A stretch of 64,000 nucleotides of DNA from Sphingomonas sp. Leaf242 (lineage in GTDB: Bacteria; Pseudomonadota; Alphaproteobacteria; Sphingomonadales; Sphingomonadaceae), in contig NZ_LMLW01000012.1 of NCBI RefSeq assembly GCF_001422045.1, positions 62,001 to 126,000 on the forward strand, read 5' to 3'. Shown piece by piece: positions 17,264 to 26,134 of this stretch. The notes beneath the pieces were generated by a model. That model was given only the letters and a program-made list of their open reading frames with translations, was not told the origin of the DNA and did no database searches. The position numbers and the translations under genes are program-made. How positions within the stretch are numbered: the stretch's first letter is position 1; each line of letters starts with the position of its first letter.

Positions 17264-17509
17264 ATGAGCGACCGTCAGCAGATCTACGACACCGTCACCG
17301 CGCAGATCGAGCCGTTCAACAAGAAGGGCGTCTCCCTCGCCGATGCGACGACGTTCCAGGGCGACCTGGAGTGGGACAGCCTGACCGTCATGGATTTCGT
17401 CGCGGCGATCGAGGACGAGTTCGACATCATCATCACGATGAACATGCAGGCCGAGATCGAGACGGTCGGCCAGCTGGTCGATGCGGTCGCGAAGTTGAAG
17501 CAGGACTAA
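17264..17509 (+). CDS. Acyl carrier protein for sphingolipid synthesis
   Basis: 81-residue carrier protein. The phosphopantetheine site is Ser39 in 'DLEWDSLTVMDFVAAIEDEF'; note Trp before the DSL, unlike housekeeping AcpP. AAGGGA stands ahead of the ATG. It lies between cerR and spt, the arrangement in which a dedicated carrier supplies the acyl group to bacterial serine palmitoyltransferase. The dedicated phosphopantetheinyl transferase seen in the Caulobacter cluster is not in this window. Confidence 0.88.
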   Translation: MSDRQQIYDTVTAQIEPFNKKGVSLADATTFQGDLEWDSLTVMDFVAAIEDEFDIIITMNMQAEIETVGQLVDAVAKLKQD

Positions 17510-17520
17510 TTCAAAATATC

Positions 17521-17625
17521 CCGTTCGTGGTGAGTAGGGACTGAGCGTGGCGAAGGCCCGTATCGAACCACCTGCCCTTCGATACGCGTCTTCGGCTTCG
17601 CTCAGCCGCTACTCAGGACGAACGG
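17521..17625. repeat. Inverted-repeat element family C, copy 1
   Basis: Termini CCGTTCGTGGTGAGTAGG and CTACTCAGGACGAACGG are inverted copies; the core holds CGTATCGAA and its facing copy TTCGATACG. It lies inside the acp-spt gap, 11 bases after the acp stop and 16 before the spt start, so it would be transcribed as a large hairpin in the operon mRNA. Confidence 0.85.
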
Positions 17626-17641
17626 AAATTTTCAAGGCCGA

Positions 17642-18910
17642 ATGACGATGACCGAAGCCGCCACCACCGCCCACGCCCTCCCCGTCGACGCTCCGGAGGT
17701 CGCCCCCGAACGCGACCTCATGTCGAAATTCGACGCGCTGATCGCCGAACGCGAGGCGCTGATCGCCAGTGGCGTGCGCAATCCGTTCGCGATCGTGATG
17801 GACGAGGTGAAGGGCCCGACTCAGGCGGTGATCCGCGGCAAGGACACGATCCTGCTCGGCACCTACAATTACATGGGCATGACGTTCGATCCCGACGTCA
17901 TCCAGGCGGGCAAGGACGCACTCAACGCGTTCGGGTCGGGCACCAACGGCAGCCGGATGCTCAACGGTACGTTCCACGATCATATCGACGTCGAACAGGC
18001 GCTCCGTGAATTCTACGACATGACCGGCGCGATCGTGTTCTCGACCGGGTACATGGCGAACCTCGGGATCATCTCGACGCTAGCCGGCAAGGGGGAGTAC
18101 GTCATCCTCGACGCCGACAGCCACGCGTCGATCTACGACGGCTGCAAGCAGGGCAATGCCGAGATCGTCCGCTTCCGCCACAACGACGTCACCGATCTCG
18201 ACAAGCGGCTCGGTCGCCTGCCGAAGGAAGCGGGCAAGCTGGTCGTGCTCGAAGGCGTCTATTCGATGCTCGGCGACATCGCGCCGCTGAAGGAAATGGT
18301 CGCGGTCGCCAAGAAGCATGGCTGCATGGTGCTGGTCGACGAGGCGCATTCGATGGGGTTCTTCGGCCCCAACGGGCGCGGCGTGTACGAGGAAATGGGG
18401 CTGACCGACGAGGTCGATTTCGTCGTCGGCACCTTCTCGAAGTCGGTCGGCACGGTCGGCGGGTTCGTCGTGTCGAACCACCCGAAGTTCGAGATGGTGC
18501 GGTTTGCGTGCCGTCCGTACATCTTTACCGCCTCGCTGCCGCCGTCGGTAGTCGCCACCGCCGCGACCTCGATCCGCAAGCTGATGACCGCGCACGACAA
18601 GCGCGCGCAGCTCTGGAAGAACGCGCGCCGGCTGCACGGCGGGCTGAAGGCGATGGGGTTCAAGCTCGGCACCGAGACGTCCGACTCGGCGATCATCGCG
18701 GTCATCCTCACCGACCAGGAACAGGCGATCGCGATCTGGCAGTCGCTGCTTGAGGGCGGTCTGTACGTCAACATGGCGCGCCCGCCCGCGACGCCAGCGG
18801 GGACGTTCCTGCTGCGGTGCTCGCTGTGCGCGGAGCATACCGACGAGCAGATCACGACGATCCTCGGGATGTTCGAGGCCGCGGGCCGCGCCGTCGGGGT
18901 GATCGGCTAA
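17642..18910 (+). CDS. spt: Serine palmitoyltransferase
   Basis: 422 residues, the length of the soluble homodimeric Sphingomonas enzyme. It condenses L-serine with an acyl thioester to 3-ketosphinganine, the committed step of sphingolipid synthesis, using PLP. Key residues sit at the expected places: His161 in 'DADSHASIYDG', Asp233 and His236 in 'VDEAHSMG', and PLP lysine Lys267 in 'GTFSKSVG'. These are each offset by 2 from the well-studied Sphingomonas paucimobilis enzyme. Start ATG 17642, with an alternative at 17648. Part of cerR-acp-spt. Confidence 0.96.
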   Translation: MTMTEAATTAHALPVDAPEVAPERDLMSKFDALIAEREALIASGVRNPFAIVMDEVKGPTQAVIRGKDTILLGTYNYMGMTFDPDVIQAGKDALNAFGSGTNGSRMLNGTFHDHIDVEQALREFYDMTGAIVFSTGYMANLGIISTLAGKGEYVILDADSHASIYDGCKQGNAEIVRFRHNDVTDLDKRLGRLPKEAGKLVVLEGVYSMLGDIAPLKEMVAVAKKHGCMVLVDEAHSMGFFGPNGRGVYEEMGLTDEVDFVVGTFSKSVGTVGGFVVSNHPKFEMVRFACRPYIFTASLPPSVVATAATSIRKLMTAHDKRAQLWKNARRLHGGLKAMGFKLGTETSDSAIIAVILTDQEQAIAIWQSLLEGGLYVNMARPPATPAGTFLLRCSLCAEHTDEQITTILGMFEAAGRAVGVIG

Positions 18911-19009
18911 TCCTCTTTCCTCCCCTGAAGGGGAGGATTGAAACACCGGTGAAATGTTGGGGCCGCACCGGTCCTCCGAGTCATTGCGCGTTGGCAACGA
19001 CGCGTTAGG

Positions 19010-20995
19010 ATGCCGCTCGTGAACCATGACGAGGTCGAGACTGCGGCCCAGGGGGGCGGGGAAAGGTGGCGCGTGGCCATGCTCGTCGCGATGGCGCTGC
19101 TCGGCGCCGCGGTGCTCGTCGCGCTCATCGTGACTCTCGGCAACGCCAACCGCCAGCGCGACCGCGCGCTCGAGCTTCAGGCGCACAGCTATGACGTGAT
19201 GATCCTCGCCCGCACGCTGTCGGGCACGATCGCGCAGTCCGAAGCGTCGCTCGGGCGCTACGTCATCAGCGGCGACAAGCAGCTCGGTCAGCTCTATTTC
19301 GACGAATGGCTGCTGGCCGGCACGCAGATCGACCGGCTCGACCGGATCACCAACGACAATCCCGAGCAGCAGTCGCGCGTCGACCGGCTCCGCGCTGCCT
19401 ATGATTCGCGCGGCCAGGAGCTGTCGATGACCGCGCTCAACACGAGCTACGGCAAGAACGGCCAGGCGCTCGCGCGCTATTATCAGTCGCGAAAATCCCC
19501 GACGCTCGCCGAGATCAACACGACGCTCGACACGCTGATCGCAGGGGAGCGCGGGCTGCTCGACGACCGCACCGCCGCGGCGATGGGATCGGTCGAGCGC
19601 TCCAGCTGGGTCGCAGGCGTGCTCGCCGTCTTCGGCGTGCTGATCGTGCTGGGCGCGATCATGCTCGGCTGGCTGACGATCCGCGCCGTCGGTGAACGCG
19701 CGACCGCGCTGGCGGACGCCGAACTGGAGCGCGAGCGTGCCGACGAGCTGACCGCGGCCGTCGCCGTAGCGACCGCCGAACTGCGCATGCAGGAGGCCAA
19801 GCTCCGCCAGGTCCAGAAGATGGAGGCGGTCGGCCAGCTTACCGGCGGCATCGCGCACGACTTCAACAACATGCTGGCGGTGGTGCTGGGCGGGCTCGAA
19901 CTCGCGCGCCGTAACCTGGCGAGCGATCCGGCCACCACGCGGCGGCATATCGACAGCGCTACCGAGGGTGCCAACCGGGCGGCCGCGCTCACCCGCCGAC
20001 TGCTGGCGTTCAGCCGGGAAGACGCGCTGAAACCCGAGACGATCGATGCCGCCGCATTGGTCGCCGAAATGTCCGACCTGCTCGACCGAACGCTGGGCGA
20101 TGCGATCACGCTGGTGACGCGGAGCGAGGCGACCGACTGCTGCATTCGCGGCGACCGGGTGCAGCTGGAGAACGCGGTCCTCAACCTGGCGGTCAACGCG
20201 CGCGACGCGATGAACGGCCGCGGCACGCTGACCATCGTCACGGGGAGCGCCATGCTGGAAGCGCAGCAGATCGGCGAATGCGCGGCCGGCGAGCATGTGA
20301 CGATCACGGTCGCCGACGATGGCTGCGGCATGACGCCGGACGTCGCCGATCGCGTGTTCGAGCCGTTCTTCACAACCAAGGCGGTCGGCAAGGGTACCGG
20401 GCTGGGCCTCAGCCAGATTTTCGCGCTGGTGCAGCAACTGCACGGGGCGGTTGCGATCGCTTCCGAGCCCGGCGAGGGTACCGCGGTGACGCTGTACCTG
20501 CCGCGAACCGCGGACGTCGTGGCCTTGCCGGGCTCACCCCTCGAGCTTCTGCCCGCCGGCACTGCTACAGCCGCCGCTGCCACCGCCCCGCCGGCACCGC
20601 CCACCCAGCGCGAAATTCTCGTCGTCGAGGACGATCCCCGCGTTCTCGCGGCAACGATCGATGCACTGGAGGAACTCGGTTACCGCGCGATCCCCTGCGA
20701 CGATCCGCTGGCGGCGCCCGCTTTGCTCGCCGCGAACGGAGCGATCGACCTGATCATCTCCGACGTGCTGATGCCGCGCCAGACCGGCCCCGAGATGATC
20801 GCCGCGCTGAGCCCGCTCTACCCGCATATCGCGGTGCTGTTCGTGACCGGGTTCGCGGGAGAGGTGAACGTCGCGCAGTTCGGCGGGCACGATGTGTTGC
20901 GCAAACCCTTTACGCTGACCGGGCTGGAACGCGCCGTCGCGACCGCGATGGCCTCCGATCGACCGAGCGCAAGCGACTTGATCGCCGCCGAATAA
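19010..20995 (+). CDS. Hybrid sensor histidine kinase with receiver domain
   Basis: 661 residues. A first membrane helix ('VAMLVAMALLGAAVLVALIV') and a second ('WVAGVLAVFGVLIVLGAIMLG') enclose a CHASE3-like periplasmic domain. HisKA follows with His in 'QLTGGIAHDFNNMLAV', then HATPase_c ('NAVLNLAVNARDAM', 'VADDGCGM', 'FEPFFTTKAVGKGTGLGLS') and a C-terminal receiver with Asp in 'LIISDVLMPRQTGP'. The layout is a soluble-output hybrid, so phosphotransfer partners must lie elsewhere. It stands between the sphingolipid genes and lptF, but nothing shows that it controls them. Confidence 0.9.
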   Translation: MPLVNHDEVETAAQGGGERWRVAMLVAMALLGAAVLVALIVTLGNANRQRDRALELQAHSYDVMILARTLSGTIAQSEASLGRYVISGDKQLGQLYFDEWLLAGTQIDRLDRITNDNPEQQSRVDRLRAAYDSRGQELSMTALNTSYGKNGQALARYYQSRKSPTLAEINTTLDTLIAGERGLLDDRTAAAMGSVERSSWVAGVLAVFGVLIVLGAIMLGWLTIRAVGERATALADAELERERADELTAAVAVATAELRMQEAKLRQVQKMEAVGQLTGGIAHDFNNMLAVVLGGLELARRNLASDPATTRRHIDSATEGANRAAALTRRLLAFSREDALKPETIDAAALVAEMSDLLDRTLGDAITLVTRSEATDCCIRGDRVQLENAVLNLAVNARDAMNGRGTLTIVTGSAMLEAQQIGECAAGEHVTITVADDGCGMTPDVADRVFEPFFTTKAVGKGTGLGLSQIFALVQQLHGAVAIASEPGEGTAVTLYLPRTADVVALPGSPLELLPAGTATAAAATAPPAPPTQREILVVEDDPRVLAATIDALEELGYRAIPCDDPLAAPALLAANGAIDLIISDVLMPRQTGPEMIAALSPLYPHIAVLFVTGFAGEVNVAQFGGHDVLRKPFTLTGLERAVATAMASDRPSASDLIAAE

Positions 20996-21105
20996 TGCCC
21001 CGTAGCGCACCGTTGGCGAGGTGCGATTGAGGATGACGCCTAGCGTGCGCCCGCCTATACCCCGCCTGACCACCGCCAGCCCAGCAGCCCGAGCCCCAAT
21101 TCCGC

Positions 21106-22299
21106 ATGAAATCCATCGACCGCTACATGGCCCGGCTGATCGCGGTGCCGCTTTTGTCGACGCTGCTGATCGCCGTCATGCTGTTCGTGCTCGATCGCAT
21201 GTTGGGACTGTTCAACTTCGTCGCGACGCAGGGCGGACCGATCAGCGTCGTCTGGCGGATGCTCGCGAACCTGCTGCCGGAGTATCTCGGGCTCGGGATT
21301 CCGATCGGGCTGATGCTCGGCATCCTGCTCGCCTTCCGCCGGCTGGCGACCTCGTCGGAACTCGACGTCCTGCGCGGCGTCGGCATGAGCTACAATCGGC
21401 TGCTGCGCGTGCCGTACATGTATACGATGGCGCTGGCGCTGTTGAACCTGGCGATCGTCGGCTATGTCCAGCCGATCGCCCGCTATTATTACGAGGGTCT
21501 GCGGTTCGAACTGCGGACCGGCGCGCTGGGTGCGTCGATCAAGGTCGGCGAATTTACCCAATTGGGCGACCGCATGACGCTGCGGATCGAGGAGAGCAAG
21601 GACAAGGGCCGCGAGCTGTCGGGCATTTTCGTCCATGCGCAGAGCCAGAATGGCGACTGGCTGGGGGTGACCGCCGAGCGCGGCAAGTTCCTCGCGACCG
21701 ACGATCCCAACGTCATCATCTTCCGGCTGGCGAACGGCACGCTGATCCACAATCGGCCCGAATTCAAGACGCCCCGCGTGCTGACCTTCAGCAGCCATGA
21801 CCTGCCGATCAATCTGCCCAAATTCGAGAGCTTCCGCGTGCGGGGCGGTCGCAATCTGGAATATACGCTGCCCGAACTCGCGCGGCAGGGCCAACGCGGC
21901 GCCACGCTCGAACAACGCGAAGGCAGCCGCTCGGAATTCCATTTCCGGTTGGCTGAGGTCGCCTCGATGTTCCTGCTGCCGCTGCTCGCGCTGGCGCTGG
22001 GCGTGCCGCCGAAGCGATCGACATCGGCGCTCGGCGTCTTCCTCTCGATCGTGATGATCGTCACCTATCACAAGGTGAATCAGTACGCGGCCGACGTCGG
22101 CGAGCTCGGACGGATCGATCCGATCGTCGCACTGTGGGTCCCGTTCACGATCTTCGCCGGCCTCGTCCTGTGGATGTATTACACGATCGCCTATGTCCCC
22201 GGCGGTCAGCCGATCGGCGCGCTCGAACGCGTCTTCTCCAAGTCCTTCAAGGCCATCGCCAAGCGTATGCCCGGACGCCGCAAGGCCAGCGTCGCATGA
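21106..22299 (+). CDS. lptF: LptF, lipid export ABC permease
   Basis: 397-residue YjgP/YjgQ permease. Three helices open the protein (from 'YMARLIAVPLLSTLLIAVMLFVLD'), a large periplasmic beta-jellyroll lies in the middle ('GDRMTLRIEES' to 'HDLPINLP'), and three helices close it ('FRLAEVASMFLLPLLALALGVPPKRS' onward). With LptG and LptB it extracts lipids from the inner membrane for transport to the outer membrane. In sphingomonads glycosphingolipid replaces LPS, so the cargo may be a sphingolipid (inference). LptG overlaps its stop (ATGA). Confidence 0.92.
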   Translation: MKSIDRYMARLIAVPLLSTLLIAVMLFVLDRMLGLFNFVATQGGPISVVWRMLANLLPEYLGLGIPIGLMLGILLAFRRLATSSELDVLRGVGMSYNRLLRVPYMYTMALALLNLAIVGYVQPIARYYYEGLRFELRTGALGASIKVGEFTQLGDRMTLRIEESKDKGRELSGIFVHAQSQNGDWLGVTAERGKFLATDDPNVIIFRLANGTLIHNRPEFKTPRVLTFSSHDLPINLPKFESFRVRGGRNLEYTLPELARQGQRGATLEQREGSRSEFHFRLAEVASMFLLPLLALALGVPPKRSTSALGVFLSIVMIVTYHKVNQYAADVGELGRIDPIVALWVPFTIFAGLVLWMYYTIAYVPGGQPIGALERVFSKSFKAIAKRMPGRRKASVA

Positions 22300-23393
22300 A
22301 ACTCGTCAGCTTCTTCCCGTCGCGAACCGTCGCGATCTACATGGGGCGGATGTTCCTGCTCCGGACGTTCGCCGTCCTCGCCGCGCTGGTGCTCGTGTTG
22401 CAGGCGCTCGACCTGCTGAGCGAGTCCGGCGACATCCTCGCCTTCCCCGGCAACGGCGATGCGCAGATCTGGCACTATGTGTCGCTGCGCATCCCGCAGA
22501 TCGTCGCGCGGTTCCTGCCGTTCTCGGTGCTGCTCGGGACGATCCTGACGCTGATCACGATGAACCAGAACAGCGAGATCGTCGCGCTGAAGGGTTCCGG
22601 CTTGTCCGCGCACCAGGTGCTCGCCCCGCTTCTCGTCGCCAGCCTCGGCGTGGCGGTGATCAGCTTCGTGTTCAGCGATCACGTTGTGGCGCGCGCGACC
22701 GCGACCCTCAACCAGTGGCAGAAGGTCAATTACGGCAAGCTGCCGATCGACCGCGGCGACCGGGCGAACGTCTGGGTGCGCGATGGCGACGACCTGATCG
22801 AAGTGGCGCAGATCCGCGGGCGCGGGACTGCGACGCGGCTTGGCGGGATTACGCTGTACGATCGCACCGGCGGCAATCTGGTCGCTATCTTGCGGGCGGA
22901 TCATGGCCGGCGCGTCGCCAATGGCTGGCTGGTAGGGCCGGCGACGCGGTTCGAGGTGGCGCACGGCACCGTGACCAACCTCGGTTCGGTTGTGGTCGCC
23001 AAGGACGTGCGTCCCGATCAGTTCACCCTGGCCTCGGTCGATGCGGACGGGCTGTCGTTCGGCGCGTTGAAGTCCGCGATCGGCGATCTGTCCGATGCCG
23101 GACGGCCGACCAAGGGCCTCGAAGGATCGCTCTGGCACAAGCTTTCGGGACCGTTGTCCGCCGTCCTGATGCCGCTGCTCGGCGCGGTCGCGGCATTCGG
23201 GATCGCCCGGTCGGGTAAGCTGTTCGTCCGCGCGGTCATCGGCATGGGCCTCGGTTTCGCGTTCTTCGTCGCCGACAACTTCGCGCTCGCGATGGGCAAC
23301 CTCGGCGTCTACCCGCCGTTCCTTGCCGCCTGGGCGCCGTTCCTGCTGTTCTTCCTGATCGGCGAGGCCGTCCTCATCCGCTCCGAGGAATAA
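22296..23393 (+). CDS. lptG: LptG, lipid export ABC permease
   Basis: 365 residues, starting four bases inside the end of lptF. The same fold as LptF: first helices in 'YMGRMFLLRTFAVLAALVLVLQALDLLSESGDIL', periplasmic domain, and final helices ('LFVRAVIGMGLGFAFFVADNFALAMGNLGVYPPFLAAWAPF'). The 'ALKGSGLSAHQVLAPL' segment is the cytoplasmic coupling helix that contacts LptB. A good terminator follows. Confidence 0.92.
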   Translation: MKLVSFFPSRTVAIYMGRMFLLRTFAVLAALVLVLQALDLLSESGDILAFPGNGDAQIWHYVSLRIPQIVARFLPFSVLLGTILTLITMNQNSEIVALKGSGLSAHQVLAPLLVASLGVAVISFVFSDHVVARATATLNQWQKVNYGKLPIDRGDRANVWVRDGDDLIEVAQIRGRGTATRLGGITLYDRTGGNLVAILRADHGRRVANGWLVGPATRFEVAHGTVTNLGSVVVAKDVRPDQFTLASVDADGLSFGALKSAIGDLSDAGRPTKGLEGSLWHKLSGPLSAVLMPLLGAVAAFGIARSGKLFVRAVIGMGLGFAFFVADNFALAMGNLGVYPPFLAAWAPFLLFFLIGEAVLIRSEE

Positions 23394-23398
23394 AAAAA

Positions 23399-23436
23399 GG
23401 GACCGCGACACGATGCCGCGATCCCTCTCCTTTTTA
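23399..23436. terminator. Terminator between lptG and the desaturase
   Basis: GGGACCGCG and CGCGATCCC form a nine-pair stem with one mismatch, followed by TCTCCTTTTT; the A-run on the other side (AAAAAAA ending the lptG stop region) could let it act for both convergent genes. Confidence 0.75.
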
Positions 23437-23455
23437 GCAATCCGACGACAGAGCG

Positions 23456-24565
23456 TCAGCGGCGGGTCATCGTGCTCCGCGCGATCTTGCTCACCAGACC
23501 GGGCAGCCCCGGATAGCTCGCCTTGTGATACGGCGACATCGCATCGAGTTCTGCCGAAATCCGCCGATGCGCCTCGCCCAGCGCGTGATACGGCAGGCCC
23601 GGCAGCAGATGGTGCAGCGCATGGTAGCGCAGCCCCACAGGCGCCCACAGAGCCGGCAGCAACGCGGGCGGCGGCACGTTGACCGTGTCGAGATACTGCG
23701 CGGTGACCGTCATCACTTCGCCGTCGTTCTCCCACAGATGCGCGACCAGCGTCCGGACCTGATTGATCACCGCCGCCGCCGATGCCACGCCGAGGAAGGT
23801 CAGGAACGCGCGCAACGGCAGCACGCCGCTGACGGTGAGCCCGATCAAGGTCAGCGCCCAGACGCTCGCACCGACCTCGAGCCGGTTCCAATACGCCTTC
23901 GCGTCCCCCTCGGGGCTGCGACGCCGGAACTGCGGGTTGATCGCGAGTGCCGAGTACCGCTCTACCACCATCGTCCGCAGCTTGGGCGACAGCAGCGAAA
24001 GCGGCGACAACACCGCATAGCGGAACAGCAGCGCGAGCGGAGCCAGCGCCGACACGACGATGAACAGCGGCAGCGTCCAAGGCTTCATCAGCGCGAGCGG
24101 AAGATATTCCGGATCTTCGACCGTCCCATACCGCGTCTTGGAGTGGTGGAGGTTGTGGACGCCTTCGTACATAAACGACGGGGTGAGCAGCGGCACGCCG
24201 ACCAGGATGTTCCAGCCGAGCCGGAAGTTCGGCACCGCGGCGTGCTTCATGTGGCTGACTTCGTGGATGAAGCTCAGACCGCGGTACAGCCCGAGCATCG
24301 CCACGATCCCGGCGACGATCGCGACCGCGGTCGATCCAGACGCCGCCGCCACCACCAGCGCACCATAGCCGATGACGACCGAGCCGATCAGATCGGCCCA
24401 ATAAACCGCGGGTCGCGGCTTCACGAGGTCGCGGGTAAGATCGGCGGCAGCGCGCAGCATCGCCTTGTCGTCGGCGATCCGTACGGTGCTGACCGCCGCA
24501 ACCGGCGAGTCTTGAGCGGCCGTGCCACGAGGCAGGCTGAGCGAAGTGTCCATGGGCGTATCCAT
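23456..24565 (-). CDS. Membrane fatty acid desaturase/hydroxylase family
   Basis: 369-residue integral membrane di-iron enzyme. The three histidine boxes are intact: HEVSH (101-105), HNLHH (137-141) and HALHH (315-319), with four or more hydrophobic helices between. Start ATG 24565, with a second possible at 24553. The family desaturates or hydroxylates acyl or sphingoid chains. Lying convergent with lptFG and divergent from the ceramide-synthase-like gene, it may act on the sphingoid base or the amide-linked acid of the membrane sphingolipid; this is inference from context. Confidence 0.85.
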   Translation of the reverse strand: MDTPMDTSLSLPRGTAAQDSPVAAVSTVRIADDKAMLRAAADLTRDLVKPRPAVYWADLIGSVVIGYGALVVAAASGSTAVAIVAGIVAMLGLYRGLSFIHEVSHMKHAAVPNFRLGWNILVGVPLLTPSFMYEGVHNLHHSKTRYGTVEDPEYLPLALMKPWTLPLFIVVSALAPLALLFRYAVLSPLSLLSPKLRTMVVERYSALAINPQFRRRSPEGDAKAYWNRLEVGASVWALTLIGLTVSGVLPLRAFLTFLGVASAAAVINQVRTLVAHLWENDGEVMTVTAQYLDTVNVPPPALLPALWAPVGLRYHALHHLLPGLPYHALGEAHRRISAELDAMSPYHKASYPGLPGLVSKIARSTMTRR

Positions 24566-24776
24566 TGTCCGAACATAGTGGCCGCAGCGTGGCATTTACA
24601 GTCACCGGGAATGCACCAGTTCCGCGGGAAAGGCGATCACCGTGACCGCATGCGGCGATGGCCGATCCCGGACTCCTTCGGACCGTTTGTCGGACGGGCC
24701 CTGGACATCATGCGAGTCGCTCGCCTTTGTCGCTGCGGCTGGCTAGACACGCGCGACAGGCACACAGGAACGACAC

Positions 24777-25928
24777 ATGGCCAAGCTTACCATTCGACCG
24801 GTCGAGACCAGGAAGGATCGCAAGATCTTCATCGATCTGCCGTTTCGCCTCTATGCCGACGATCCGAACTGGGTGCCGCCGCTGAAGTCCGAGGCGCTCG
24901 GGCTGATCACGCCCGAGAAGAACGGCTGGTTCAGCCATGCCAAGGCGCAGTTGTTCCTGGCCGAGGAGGACGGTCGCGTGGTCGGCCGCATCTCGGCGCA
25001 TATCGACACGCTCGCGCTGACGATGCCGCCCGAGCAGGGTTTCGGGCCCGGTGTCGGCCAGTGGGGCCTGATGGAGGCCAAGCGGCAGGACGTCTTCCAG
25101 GCGCTGCTCGAGCGTGCCGAGCAATGGCTCCGTGACCAAGGCATGACGCGCGCGGTCGGACCGATCAGCATGTCGATCTGGGAGGAGCCCGGCCTCTTGA
25201 TCGACGGTTACGATCACGCGCCGACGATCATGATGGGGCATGCCAAGCCCGAATATCGCGGCTGGATCGAATGGGCGCAGTATCGCCCGATCAAGCAGCT
25301 GCTGACCTATGAAGTCGATATCACGAAGCAGTTCCCGCCGATCGTCCAGCGCATCATCAAGTCGGGCGAGAAGAACCCGCGGATCGTCATCCGCAAGGTC
25401 GACAAGACGAAGTTCGCGGAAGAGGCGGCGATCATCCTGGCGATCCTCAACGACGCGTGGAAAGACAATTGGGGCTTCGTCCCGCTCACTCCGCCCGAGG
25501 TCAAGGACGTCGGCGTCAAGCTGAAGCCGATCGTCTACAACGACCTGATCCGGATCGCCGAGGTCGACGGCAAACCCTCCGCATTCATGATCACGCTTCC
25601 CGACCTGAACGAGGCGATCAAGCCGCTCAACGGCAGCCTGTTGCCGTTCGGCTGGGCGAAACTGCTGCTGTGGCTGCGTAAACCCAAGGCGAAAACGGTA
25701 CGTGTGCCGCTGATGGGCGTGGTCAAGGAACTCCAGGCGTCGCGGCTTGCCAGCCAGCTCGCCTTCATGATGATCGAATATATTCGTCGCGCCTCGGTCG
25801 AGCATTACGGTGCGGTACGCGGCGAGATCGGCTGGATCCTCGACGACAACCAGGGGATGCGCTCGATCGCCGAAACGATCGAGAGCCGCGTCAACAAGGT
25901 GTACCAGGTGTACGAGAAGACGCTCTAG
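24777..25928 (+). CDS. GNAT-superfamily acyltransferase, bacterial ceramide synthase-like
   Basis: 383 residues, often annotated as N-acetyltransferase or dATP pyrophosphohydrolase. The sequence starts 'LTIRPVETRKDRKIFIDLPFRLYADDPNWVPPL', a hallmark of this family, followed by 'GWFSHAKAQLFLAEEDGRVVGRISA' and 'GPISMSIWEEPGLLIDGYD'. Relatives include the Caulobacter ceramide synthase bCerS, which N-acylates the sphingoid base. AGGA precedes the ATG. Together with cerR-acp-spt 6-8 kb upstream it would complete ceramide formation. I recognise the family from its opening motif; the assignment needs an alignment. Confidence 0.7.
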   Translation: MAKLTIRPVETRKDRKIFIDLPFRLYADDPNWVPPLKSEALGLITPEKNGWFSHAKAQLFLAEEDGRVVGRISAHIDTLALTMPPEQGFGPGVGQWGLMEAKRQDVFQALLERAEQWLRDQGMTRAVGPISMSIWEEPGLLIDGYDHAPTIMMGHAKPEYRGWIEWAQYRPIKQLLTYEVDITKQFPPIVQRIIKSGEKNPRIVIRKVDKTKFAEEAAIILAILNDAWKDNWGFVPLTPPEVKDVGVKLKPIVYNDLIRIAEVDGKPSAFMITLPDLNEAIKPLNGSLLPFGWAKLLLWLRKPKAKTVRVPLMGVVKELQASRLASQLAFMMIEYIRRASVEHYGAVRGEIGWILDDNQGMRSIAETIESRVNKVYQVYEKTL

Positions 25929-25993
25929 CTCGCTTGCGAGGCGGGGCCGGCTATCTTCGCCCTTCCCAAAAATGGCGCTGGCAACCGGCAATT

Positions 25994-26093
25994 CTCCCCC
26001 CTCCCTGGAAGGGAGGGGCCGGGGGTGGGTTGGTCGGCTTGTGCCGCCGACGTCCGGAATGCGGCCCCCCTACCCCTCCCTTCCAGGGGGGAA
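25994..26093. repeat. Palindromic repeat family E, copy 1
   Basis: CCCCCTCCCTGGAAGGGAGG with GGGGTGGGTTGG at left, and the facing CCCCTCCCTTCCAGGGGGG at right. The element occupies most of the gap after the ceramide-synthase-like gene. Confidence 0.8.
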
Positions 26094-26134
26094 GCGTTGT
26101 GGCCGGCTCGATCGTCGACCCACCGCGGTCGCAC

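Noticed and set aside
18080..20443. Very long open frame (787 codons) on the minus strand
   Set aside because: It is antisense to spt and the histidine kinase, and its composition (Arg, Asp, Gly rich without domains) is that of a GC-rich shadow frame.
22206..24605. 799-codon minus-strand frame
   Set aside because: Runs opposite lptG and in a wrong frame over the desaturase; no motif, explained by codon bias.
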